Source of the DNA: Caulobacteraceae bacterium
GTDB taxonomy: Bacteria > Pseudomonadota > Alphaproteobacteria > Caulobacterales > Aquidulcibacteraceae
Length of the DNA: 64,000 bases
Assembly: GCA_016703335.1 (NCBI GenBank)
Contig: JADJCG010000003.1
Location: 124,001-188,000 of the forward strand
Reading direction: 5' to 3'
Each line of letters starts with the position of its first letter. Positions within the stretch are counted from its first letter, which is position 1. Made by a program: the position numbers and the translations under genes. Below are positions 48,553 through 56,356 of this stretch, in pieces. Below the pieces are notes generated by a model that was given only the letters and a program-made list of their open reading frames with translations, was not told the DNA's origin and searched no databases.

Positions 48553-48782
48553 GCGGCGAAGAGCGCGACGTCATTTTCGAAATCACCCGTATCGGGGACG
48601 CTCAACGCGTCGCGGCTGTCGATGTTGCCACCGGGATCGAGGTTGTCGTGCAGGCGCCGGCGAATGCGGCGTTGGCGGACGTGCGGGCGCTGGCGCTTCG
48701 GAAGTTGCAGCGGGCGTTGCGTGGCGGTGAGGGTGAAAGCGATGCCGGCGGCGGCGATGGCCGGCCGGGGAAGCTGATTTAG
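48549..48782 (+). CDS. Small conserved hypothetical protein (DUF6898-like)
   Basis: 77 residues: DVIFEITRIGDAQRVAAVDVATGIEVVVQAPANAALADVRALALRKLQRAL, like a small conserved alphaproteobacterial family of unknown function (DUF6898 by recall, not by search). GTG start overlaps the hemA stop (GTGA). The C-terminal tail is Gly/Asp-rich. Converges with mucR, overlapping it by 4 bp. Confidence 0.6.
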   Translation: MSGEERDVIFEITRIGDAQRVAAVDVATGIEVVVQAPANAALADVRALALRKLQRALRGGEGESDAGGGDGRPGKLI

Positions 48783-49213
48783 CTGTCTTTACGGCGGACG
48801 CCTTTGCCTAGGCCGATCTTCTTGGCGAACTCGGAGCGGCGCGCGGCGTAAGCGGGCACCACCATCGGGTAGTCGGGCGGCAGGCCCCAGCGCTTGCGAT
48901 AGTCGTCCGGCGACATGCTGTAAGTCGAGCGCAAGTAACGCTTGAGCATTTTGAGTTTTTTGCCGTCTTCCAAGCAGATGATGTAATCGTGCTGGACCGA
49001 TTTATTGATGGGGGCGGCGGGCTTCGGGCGTTCCTGAGGAGGTGCGGCTGCACCGTTGGAAAGACCAGCCAAAGTACGGTGAACGGAGCGAATCAGCTCC
49101 GTCAGCTCGTCCGGCGACACCTTGTTGTTGGTCACAAACGACGCAACGATGTCGGTGGTCATGCGCATCGCGTCACCTTTTTCGGCGACCTCGTGCTCAT
49201 CATCATCACGCAT
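48779..49213 (-). CDS. MucR/Ros-family transcriptional regulator
   Basis: 144 residues. The N-terminal part DIVASFVTNNKVSPDELTELIRSVHRTLAGL and the C-terminal DNA-binding part IICLEDGKKLKMLKRYLRSTYSMSPDDYRKRWGLPPDYPMVVPAYAARRSEFAKKIGLG are classic MucR. In many relatives zinc is held by one or more His in the KRHL...H segment; here both positions are Tyr (RYLRSTY). It regulates envelope, motility and cell cycle genes in relatives. Divergent from glyA. Confidence 0.9.
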   Translation of the reverse strand: MRDDDEHEVAEKGDAMRMTTDIVASFVTNNKVSPDELTELIRSVHRTLAGLSNGAAAPPQERPKPAAPINKSVQHDYIICLEDGKKLKMLKRYLRSTYSMSPDDYRKRWGLPPDYPMVVPAYAARRSEFAKKIGLGKGVRRKDS

Positions 49214-49421
49214 CCAAGTGCCGTTTTCTAAGCGAATACAAGGGTCTTCTCGGCGTATAAGCGTCCGATCACTGCTCCAGCAAGTATAACTATTGGCCTA
49301 GGGGCGATTTTCTACAGTTTTTGCTCCTGATTACGCGAGCAGAGCAGTAATTTTGCTTACGCGCGGCGAGCCAACTATGGTTGCCGCAGATTCCAGCACC
49401 TGAAGTTGTGGACCCAACTAG

Positions 49422-50720
49422 ATGACCCAAGCAGCCGGCAACGCCGCTGAACGCGACCGTTTTTTCGAAGCCACTTTGGAGCGGGCCGATCCGGATATCG
49501 CGGCGTCGATTGCAGATGAACTTGGACGCCAGAAGAAGCAGATCGAGTTGATCGCGTCGGAGAACATCGTCTCGAAGGCTGTGCTGCAGGCGCAGGGTTC
49601 GGTGCTGACGAACAAGTATGCCGAAGGGTATCCGGGGCGCCGCTATTACGGCGGCTGCGAATTCGTTGATGAGGTCGAGCGTCTCGCGATCGATCGCGCC
49701 AAGCGTTTGTTCGACTGCAAGTTCGCGAACGTGCAGCCCCACTCGGGCGCCAACGCTAACCAAGCCGTGTTCTTCGCGCTGTTGCAGCCGGGCGACAAGT
49801 TCTTGGGCATGGACCTCGCGTGCGGTGGTCACCTCACGCACGGCTCGCCGGTGAACATCTCGGGCAAGTGGTTCAATCCGGTCGCGTACGGCGTGCGCGA
49901 GGACAATCACCTCATCGACATGGATGAGGTCGCGACGATCGCGCGCCGCGAGAAGCCGAAGCTGATTTTGGCAGGCGCGAGCGCCTATTCGCGGCAGATC
50001 GATTTCAAGCGCTTCCGTGAGATCGCTGATGAAGTCGGTGCGCTGTTGATGGTGGATATGGCGCACTACGCGGGCCTGGTGGCCGGCGGCGTCTATCAAT
50101 CACCGCTGCCCCATGCGCATGTGGTGACGACGACGACGCACAAGACGCTGCGCGGCCCGCGCGGCGGCATGATCCTCTCGAACGATGAGGACATCGGTAA
50201 GAAGATTAACTCCGCCGTCTTCCCCGGTCTCCAGGGCGGCCCGCTCATGCATGTCATCGCGGCGAAGGCTGTGAGCTGCGGTGAAGCGCTGCAGCCTGAG
50301 TTTAAGCTTTACGCGCAACGCACGCTGGATAACGCACGGGCGCTGGCTTCGCGTTTGGTTGAGAACGGCTTGGCAGTCGTTTCGGGTGGCACGGATAGCC
50401 ATTTGATGCTGGTGGATCTCCGACCGAAGAAGGTCACGGGCAAAGCCGGCGAGCAAACGCTCGAGCGCGCGCTAATCACGACCAACAAAAACGGTATTCC
50501 GTTCGATCCCGAGAAGCCGATGGTGACGTCCGGCATTCGTCTGGGCTCGCCGGCCTGCACGACGCGGGGCTTTGGTCCGGCGGAATTCCGCCAGGTGGCC
50601 GACCTGATCTGCGAGGTGTTGGACGGCTATGCGAAGTCGAACGGAGATAATTCGGCAACGGAAGCTGCAGTAGCCGCAAAGGTCGAAGCGCTGACAGCAC
50701 GCTTTCCCATATACAATTGA
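49422..50720 (+). CDS. glyA: Serine hydroxymethyltransferase
   Basis: 432-residue PLP enzyme making glycine and methylene-THF from serine. IELIASENIVSKAVL, YAEGYPGRRYYGGCEFVDEVE, MDMAHYAGLVAGGVY-like segment, and the PLP lysine in VVTTTTHKTLRGPRGG. The frame is intact. Start ATG 49422. nrdR follows after 44 bases, a common alphaproteobacterial order leading into the riboflavin operon. Confidence 0.97.
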   Translation: MTQAAGNAAERDRFFEATLERADPDIAASIADELGRQKKQIELIASENIVSKAVLQAQGSVLTNKYAEGYPGRRYYGGCEFVDEVERLAIDRAKRLFDCKFANVQPHSGANANQAVFFALLQPGDKFLGMDLACGGHLTHGSPVNISGKWFNPVAYGVREDNHLIDMDEVATIARREKPKLILAGASAYSRQIDFKRFREIADEVGALLMVDMAHYAGLVAGGVYQSPLPHAHVVTTTTHKTLRGPRGGMILSNDEDIGKKINSAVFPGLQGGPLMHVIAAKAVSCGEALQPEFKLYAQRTLDNARALASRLVENGLAVVSGGTDSHLMLVDLRPKKVTGKAGEQTLERALITTNKNGIPFDPEKPMVTSGIRLGSPACTTRGFGPAEFRQVADLICEVLDGYAKSNGDNSATEAAVAAKVEALTARFPIYN

Positions 50721-50764
50721 ACGTGCGGCGGCGCTGATTCGGCGTTCCGCAGGGAGTTCGCCGA

Positions 50765-51229
50765 ATGCGCTGCCCGTTTTGTCAGAACGAAGACACCCAA
50801 GTGAAAGACAGCCGTCCGACGGAGGACGGCGCTGCGATCCGCCGTCGCCGTCAGTGCGACAAGTGCGGCTCGCGCTTCACGACGTTTGAGCGGGTGCAGT
50901 TGCGCGATCTTGTGGTGCTGAAGCGCTCGGGACGGCGCGTGCCGTTCGATCGCGATAAGCTGGCGCGCTCGCTGGCGATTGCGCTGCGTAAGCGGCCGAT
51001 TGAGCCGGATCAGATCGAGCAGATGATCTCTGGCATCGTGCGTAAGCTCGAGAGTTCGGGCGAGAGCGAGATTACGTCGGAGACGATTGGCGAGATGGTG
51101 ATGGAGGCGCTGCGGAACTTGGATTCCGTGGCGTATGTCCGCTACGCGTCAGTCTATAAGGATTTCTCGGAAGCGAGCGATTTCGCCGACTTTATCGAAG
51201 AGTCTGACAAGTCCGGGAAGCGTGGCTAA
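50765..51229 (+). CDS. nrdR: Transcriptional repressor NrdR
   Basis: 154 residues. Zinc ribbon MRCPFCQNEDTQVKDSRPTEDGAAIRRRRQCDKCGSRFTTFE with four Cys, then the ATP-cone domain with KRSGRRVPFDRDKLARSLAIALRKRPI and SVAYVRYASVYKDF. Represses ribonucleotide reductase genes according to nucleotide status. Upstream of the riboflavin genes, as in many proteobacteria, but its targets lie elsewhere. Confidence 0.97.
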   Translation: MRCPFCQNEDTQVKDSRPTEDGAAIRRRRQCDKCGSRFTTFERVQLRDLVVLKRSGRRVPFDRDKLARSLAIALRKRPIEPDQIEQMISGIVRKLESSGESEITSETIGEMVMEALRNLDSVAYVRYASVYKDFSEASDFADFIEESDKSGKRG

Positions 51230-51280
51230 CGACAGGCGAGCGTGCTGGACCGGGAGCGCTCGAGCGCGCAATAAGTCCGC

Positions 51281-51946
51281 ATGAAACGGCCTCAGGTCAC
51301 ATTGAAACTCGCGACTTCGCTTGACGGGCGCATTGCGACCGGCGCGGGTGAGAGCCGTTGGATTACGGGTGAGGCTGCGCGCGCTGAAGTCCAAAAGTTG
51401 CGCGCGGCGCATGATGCGGTGTTGATCGGCGCTGGTACGGCGCGGGCGGATGATCCCGAATTGCTCGCGCGCACCACTCCCCCGCCGCTGCGTCAGCCTG
51501 TGCGCGTGGTGTTGGATACCGAGTTTTCGCTCGCGCCACTGGGGCGGCTTTTTGCAACGCTGGATCGCGCGACGTTGCTCGTGATTGGTGCGGGCGATGG
51601 TGATGAGGCGCGGCGCAAAGCCCTCGAGGATGCGGGCGCGCGGACCGCGGTCGTGGCGCGTGGGCCGCTTGGAGTTGATGCGGACGCGGCGTTAGCGGCG
51701 ATGGTAGAGCATGGTGTGGAGCGCGTGCTGTGTGAGGGCGGCGGGCAACTCGCGGCTTCGCTTATCGCTGCGGAAGTTGTCGATCGGTTGGAATGGTTTC
51801 GTGCGCCGATCGTGTTGGGCGGCGAAGGGCGGCCAGGTGTCGCGGCACTGGCGTTGAGCAGCCTTGCGGATGCGCCGCGCTTTAACCGCGTTGCATTGCG
51901 CGATGTTGGCCCCGACATCTGGGAAAGTTACGAGCGGGTCTCCTGA
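51281..51946 (+). CDS. RibD-type pyrimidine reductase, stand-alone domain
   Basis: 221 residues covering only the reductase half of RibD: VTLKLATSLDGRIATGAGESRWITG, DAVLIGAGTARADDPELLAR, VERVLCEGGGQLAASLI and a typical end. It reduces the deaminated riboflavin precursor. The deaminase half (HAE and CxxC zinc motifs) is absent; an in-frame TAA lies just upstream of the ATG, so it does not extend. The stop overlaps the ribE start (TGATG). The deaminase must be encoded elsewhere. Confidence 0.85.
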   Translation: MKRPQVTLKLATSLDGRIATGAGESRWITGEAARAEVQKLRAAHDAVLIGAGTARADDPELLARTTPPPLRQPVRVVLDTEFSLAPLGRLFATLDRATLLVIGAGDGDEARRKALEDAGARTAVVARGPLGVDADAALAAMVEHGVERVLCEGGGQLAASLIAAEVVDRLEWFRAPIVLGGEGRPGVAALALSSLADAPRFNRVALRDVGPDIWESYERVS

Positions 51947-52551
51947 TGTTTACTGGCATTGTCACGGCGCTGGGTGAGGTGAAGGCAGTGGAGACGCTGC
52001 CTGGGCTGACGCGCCTAACGATCTCCGCGCCCTATGCTGGTGCAGATATCGGCGCGAGCATTTCGCACGATGGCGTGTGTCTCACTGTGGTGGAGACTGA
52101 GACGCATCAGAGCGGCATGCGCTACGTCGTGGAAGTGGCGCCGGAGAGTTTGGCGCTGACGACGATGGGCGATCTCAAAGCTGGTGATCGCGTGAATCTG
52201 GAGCGCTCGCTGAAGGTCGGCGATGAGCTCGGCGGTCATATTGTCCAGGGGCACGTCGATGGGCTGGGCGAAGTGCTGTCGATATGGCAGGACGGCGAGG
52301 GCTGTCGCATCCGGGTGAAGCCGCCTCACGAGATTTCGCATTTGATTGCGCAGAAGGGCTCCATTGCCATCGCCGGCGTGTCGCTGACGGTGAACGAGGT
52401 GGACGACGAGGGCTTTGGGGTTCTCATCATTCCGCACACGTGGGCGGTTACCACGCTGTCTAAATTGCGCGCGGGCGATAAGGTGAACCTGGAAGCCGAC
52501 ATGATGGCGCGCTATGCCGCGCGGCTCGTAGAAGCGCGGAGAAATCAATAA
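51946..52551 (+). CDS. ribE: Riboflavin synthase alpha chain
   Basis: 201 residues with the two lumazine-binding repeats: MFTGIVTALGEVKAVE, SISHDGVCLTV and LGGHIVQGHVDGLGEV in the first, then GSIAIAGVSLTVNEVDD and TTLSKLRAGDKVNLEAD in the second. Dismutates two lumazine molecules into riboflavin. Its stop overlaps the ribBA start. Confidence 0.96.
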   Translation: MFTGIVTALGEVKAVETLPGLTRLTISAPYAGADIGASISHDGVCLTVVETETHQSGMRYVVEVAPESLALTTMGDLKAGDRVNLERSLKVGDELGGHIVQGHVDGLGEVLSIWQDGEGCRIRVKPPHEISHLIAQKGSIAIAGVSLTVNEVDDEGFGVLIIPHTWAVTTLSKLRAGDKVNLEADMMARYAARLVEARRNQ

Positions 52552-53674
52552 TGGCGGCCACGCCGTCCCCTCTCGAAGAACTGAAGCGCGCTATCTCGCC
52601 GATCGCTGAGATTATCGAGGAAGCACGCGAAGGGCGCATGTTCATCCTCATCGATGAGGAAGATCGCGAGAACGAGGGCGATCTCGTCATCCCGGCCCAG
52701 TTCGCGACGCCGGAGAAGGTCAACTTCATGGCGCGCTACGGGCGCGGCCTGATTTGCTTGACGCTGACGCCGGAGCGGACGGAAGCGTTGGGCCTGGATC
52801 CAATGACGCCGCGCAATCAGACGCGGATGGGCACGGCGTTTACGGTTTCGATTGAGGCGCGTGAGGGTGTCTCGACAGGCATCTCCGCGCATGACCGTGC
52901 GCTGACGATCGCGACTGCGATCGATCCGACGAAAGATCGCCGTGATATCGTCTCGCCGGGACATGTGTTTCCCCTGACGGCGCGCGATGGCGGCACGTTG
53001 GTGCGTGCCGGGCATACGGAAGCGAGCGTCGATATTTCGCGCGCGGCGGGGCTCAATCCGTCGGCGGTGATTTGCGAGATCATGAACGATGACGGCACCA
53101 TGGCCCGCTTGCCGGAGCTCATCGCGTTCGCGCAGTTTCACAATTTGAAGATTGGTGCGATCGATGAGTTGATCGCATGGCGGCGCGTGCACGAGCGCCT
53201 GGTGGAAAAGGTTGCTGAGGCGCCGTTCGAGACGCGTGCTGGCTCGGGCTTCAAGGTTGTGGTGTTCCGCAACAAGCTTGATGGCGTTGAGCACGTGGCG
53301 TTGGTGAAGGGCGCGATCAGCACGGACAAGCCGACCTTAGTCGCGTGCACCGGATCGATTTCGCTGCTGACGTAATGGGCGGCTACGGAGCGCGCGCAGG
53401 TTTGATCGATCGCGCTGTTGCGGAGATTGATGCTGAAGGCGCGGGCGTGGTTGTGCTGCTGCGCGACCTGGTGCCGGACGTGGTGTCGCGCCGCTTGAGC
53501 GGCGAGCCTTTGGAATTTGAAGAAGACGACATTCGTCGCGTAATTGGATTGGGGTCGCAGATTTTGCGTGAGCTGGGCGTGGGGCGGATGAATGTGCTTG
53601 GCGCGCCGCAGAAGATTGCCGGCCTCGATGGCTACGGGCTGACGATTGAAGGCTGGCGCGAGTTCATGTCGTGA
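52551..53674 (+). CDS. ribB: 3,4-dihydroxy-2-butanone-4-phosphate synthase with degenerate RibA domain (frameshifted)
   Basis: About 374 residues. The N-terminal RibB domain is complete: DEEDRENEGDLVI, TAFTVSIEAREGVSTGISAHDRALT, FPLTARDGGTLVRAGHTEASVDI. The C-terminal part resembles GTP cyclohydrolase II but has no Cys in the segment RVHRIDFAADVMGGYGARAG, where zinc cysteines normally sit. One C is lost near 53342; restored LVRVHRIDFAADV. Such RibB-degenerate RibA fusions are known in alphaproteobacteria. Overlaps ribE and ribH. Confidence 0.93.
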
Positions 53675-54147
53675 AAGACCTCGGTGACAAATCGCCTATG
53701 CCGAAAGTGCCGGGCGCTAAGATCCTGATGGTGGTCTCGCCCTACTATCGCGGCGTCGCTGACATGATGCAGCGCGGCGCAGAGGCTGTGGCTGAACAGG
53801 CGGAAGCGACTTTGGATCGCATTTTTGTGCCGGGCACGTTTGAGTTGCCAGCAGCGATCGCGCACGCGTCGAAGGCGAACATCTATGATGGCTTCGTGGC
53901 GCTTGGTTGCGTCATTCGCGGTGAGACGAGCCACTATGACTATGTCTGCGGCGAGAGCGCGCGCGGGTTGATGAACCTTCTTACGTTTGACGGCCTGGCG
54001 ATTGGTTATGGCGTGCTGACGGTCGAAAACCTGGAACAGGCCGAGGTGCGTGCCGATCCCGCGCGCGGCGATAAAGGCGGCGAGGCGACGAAAGCGGCGC
54101 TCGCGATGGTCGCGATCAAGCGGCGCTTTGCAGGTGCGACCCAATGA
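53671..54147 (+). CDS. ribH: 6,7-dimethyl-8-ribityllumazine synthase
   Basis: 158 residues. Penultimate step of riboflavin synthesis. RIFVPGTFELPAAIAHAS, GFVALGCVIRGETSHYDYVCGESARGL with the catalytic His, and YGVLTVENLEQAEVRAD. GTG start overlaps the ribBA stop; nusB overlaps its end. This arrangement ribE-ribBA-ribH-nusB is widespread. Confidence 0.97.
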   Translation: MKDLGDKSPMPKVPGAKILMVVSPYYRGVADMMQRGAEAVAEQAEATLDRIFVPGTFELPAAIAHASKANIYDGFVALGCVIRGETSHYDYVCGESARGLMNLLTFDGLAIGYGVLTVENLEQAEVRADPARGDKGGEATKAALAMVAIKRRFAGATQ

Positions 54148-54611
54148 GCGCGACCAACAATCTATCGCGCAGTGTTGCGCGCTTAGCGGCGGTGCAGGCG
54201 CTCTATCAAATGGAAGTATCCGGCGCGACGACCGCTGATGTCCTGGCCGACTTTACTGCGGGTAAACTGCCGCGTCCTACCGAAGCGTCTTACACCGACG
54301 TTGAGGGTGACCTCGAATTGTTCAAATTACTCGTTGAGAAGGCGGTCGACCGGCAGGCGACTTACGATCGCGCGATCGCGAGGCACCTGAGCAAAGGTTG
54401 GCGGCTGGAGCGCCTTGACGCCGTTGCGCGCGCAATTCTTCGCGCAGGCGCGGCGGAGTTGGAGCAGCGGACTGATATCCCAGTCGCGGTCGTCATCGAC
54501 GAATACGTCGAAATTGCCAAAGCGTTCTTCGATGGGCCGGAGCCGGGCTTCATCAACGCGACATTGGATGCTGCAGCACGCGACTTGCGTCAAACGGAAC
54601 AAGGCGCATAA
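54144..54611 (+). CDS. nusB: Transcription antitermination factor NusB
   Basis: 155 residues, all-helical NusB: SRSVARLAAVQALYQMEVSGA at the N-terminus, LERLDAVARAILRAGAAELEQR and VVIDEYVEIAKAFFDGPEPGFINATLDAAARDLR at the C-terminus. Acts in rRNA antitermination with NusE. Start overlaps the ribH stop; thiL follows after nine bases. Confidence 0.97.
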   Translation: MSATNNLSRSVARLAAVQALYQMEVSGATTADVLADFTAGKLPRPTEASYTDVEGDLELFKLLVEKAVDRQATYDRAIARHLSKGWRLERLDAVARAILRAGAAELEQRTDIPVAVVIDEYVEIAKAFFDGPEPGFINATLDAAARDLRQTEQGA

Positions 54612-54620
54612 GCGGGCGCT

Positions 54621-55694
54621 ATGTCCGCCGACGAATTCGCTGTGATTCGAGATTTGTTTGCGCCGCACGCCACGAGTGCCGGCGCACGTGCGTTGCGTGA
54701 TGATGCGGCTGTGTTGGAAACACAGGGCAAGGTTGTCATAACGACAGATACGATCGTCGAAGGCGTGCACTTCCTCGCGAGCGATCCGATCGAAACCGTC
54801 GCGATGAAAGCGTTGCGGGTCAACGTTTCCGACATTGTCGCGAAGGGCGCGCGGCCCGTTGCGGCGTTGCTGAACTTGGTGTGGAGCGATGCGCGGGCGT
54901 CGGCTGAGATCGCGACGTTCGCCGAGGCGTTCGGGCGCGACCTCAAATTCTTTGGCGTCGATCTCATCGGTGGAGACACGACGTCGACACCGGGGCCGCT
55001 GACGATCTCCGTTACGCTTATTGGTAAGCCGCTCGGCGCGCGTGTGCCCGCGCGGGCGGATGCGCAAGTCGGCGAAGATGTTTGGCTGATCGGCGGCGAA
55101 ATTGGCTCGGCTTGGCTTGGGCTGCACTTGCGCAAGGGCGAACTTAGCCTCGCGCGGCTGCGTGAGGGCCGCGATGAGATGCAGGCGCAGATGGAGTCGC
55201 GTGCGCTTGCGCAGACGATGCCGGACTATCTGAAGCTTCCGCAGGAAGACTTCGACGCGGAAGCCGCGTGGCTGATGACGGCGTATTTGGCGCCGTTCGT
55301 GCGGCCGGAATGCGCTTCGATCGTCTCGAAGTTCGCGTCCGCGTCCATGGACGTGTCTGATGGGCTCGTCGTTGATGCGGGCAAGCTGGCTGAGGCGTCA
55401 GGTGTTGGGCTCAGGATCGAGATCAACGCGGTGCCATTCGCTATTCCCGCTGAGCGTTGGGCGTTCACGGGCGGCGATGTTCGGAAGCTGATCACTGGCG
55501 GCGATGATTATGTGGTGCTGTTCACGGCGCCGTCAGAGCTGCGCGGCGCGATCGAGGCGTCAGAAGGTAGCCAGGCTTTGCGGTTGGCGCGGATTGGCAT
55601 GGTCGAGCCTGGGCAGGGCGTGACCGTCGTCGACGCGAAAGGACAGGCGATCGCCATTCCGGACGCGGGATATTCCCACAAGCTGGGGCATTAA
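54621..55694 (+). CDS. thiL: Thiamine-monophosphate kinase
   Basis: 357 residues. Phosphorylates thiamine phosphate to the diphosphate. DDAAVLETQGKVVITTDTIVEGVHFL, ALRVNVSDIVAKGARPVAALL, DLIGGDTTSTPG, ASMDVSDGLVVDAGKLAEASGVGLRIE and ITGGDDYVVLFT are family motifs. The nusB-thiL order is conserved. Confidence 0.95.
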   Translation: MSADEFAVIRDLFAPHATSAGARALRDDAAVLETQGKVVITTDTIVEGVHFLASDPIETVAMKALRVNVSDIVAKGARPVAALLNLVWSDARASAEIATFAEAFGRDLKFFGVDLIGGDTTSTPGPLTISVTLIGKPLGARVPARADAQVGEDVWLIGGEIGSAWLGLHLRKGELSLARLREGRDEMQAQMESRALAQTMPDYLKLPQEDFDAEAAWLMTAYLAPFVRPECASIVSKFASASMDVSDGLVVDAGKLAEASGVGLRIEINAVPFAIPAERWAFTGGDVRKLITGGDDYVVLFTAPSELRGAIEASEGSQALRLARIGMVEPGQGVTVVDAKGQAIAIPDAGYSHKLGH

Positions 55695-55728
55695 GGTCTC
55701 GCTAACCAATGCGGCGGACCTTCGGCTC

Positions 55729-56193
55729 ATGAAGAAACAACACGCCGTCGCACGCGCGATCGCTGCGGCCATGATCGCGTCGACGCTGCTTGCAGGGCTG
55801 GCCAACGCGTCCGGTCCGGCCGCCAAGAGCGAGGAAAAGGGCGAGGCCGGTGAGGGCGGCGCGGCCTCGGGCCGGACTATGGACGCGCCGTATCTGGCGG
55901 TGCCGGTGGTTCGGAACGGCGAACTCGTGAACTACCTCTTCGTTTCGATCCGCGTCGAGATTGCGCAAGGTGTGGACCTTTGGCGAACGCGCGAGAAGGC
56001 GCACTTCCTCCGTGATGCGCTGGTTCGCGCCAGCCATGCCAACGATCTGGTTGACCCCAACGATTCCAACGCTTTGAACCAAGCACGCGCGATCGAGGTG
56101 TATCGCGCGGCGGCGATTCAAGCGCTGGGGGCGAACGCGGTGGGGCCGATCACCATTGTCGCGACCTATTCGAGCCAGGGTTCTGGCATTTAG
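55729..56193 (+). CDS. Hypothetical exported protein
   Basis: 154 residues I do not recognise. N-terminal signal segment (ARAIAAAMIASTLLAGLANA), then a Gly/Glu-rich stretch, then YLAVPVVRNGELVNYLFVSIRVEIAQGVDLWRTREKAHFLRDALVRASH. It sits between thiL and hppA; a similar small exported protein occupies this place in related genomes by recall, unverified. Confidence 0.6.
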   Translation: MKKQHAVARAIAAAMIASTLLAGLANASGPAAKSEEKGEAGEGGAASGRTMDAPYLAVPVVRNGELVNYLFVSIRVEIAQGVDLWRTREKAHFLRDALVRASHANDLVDPNDSNALNQARAIEVYRAAAIQALGANAVGPITIVATYSSQGSGI

Positions 56194-56356
56194 CGCAACC
56201 GCAGGGCTGCCCCGCCATTGCGGAATCTAACGGCTTTTGGCAGATAGCCGCGCACCTGAGGGGGAAGCGTTTCCGCAGACGGACTGTCGCGGAGCGGCCA
56301 ACCCAATTCCCCAACCCGGCGCCGTCTTGAAAAGCGCGCGCCCAGGACCGCAAAAA

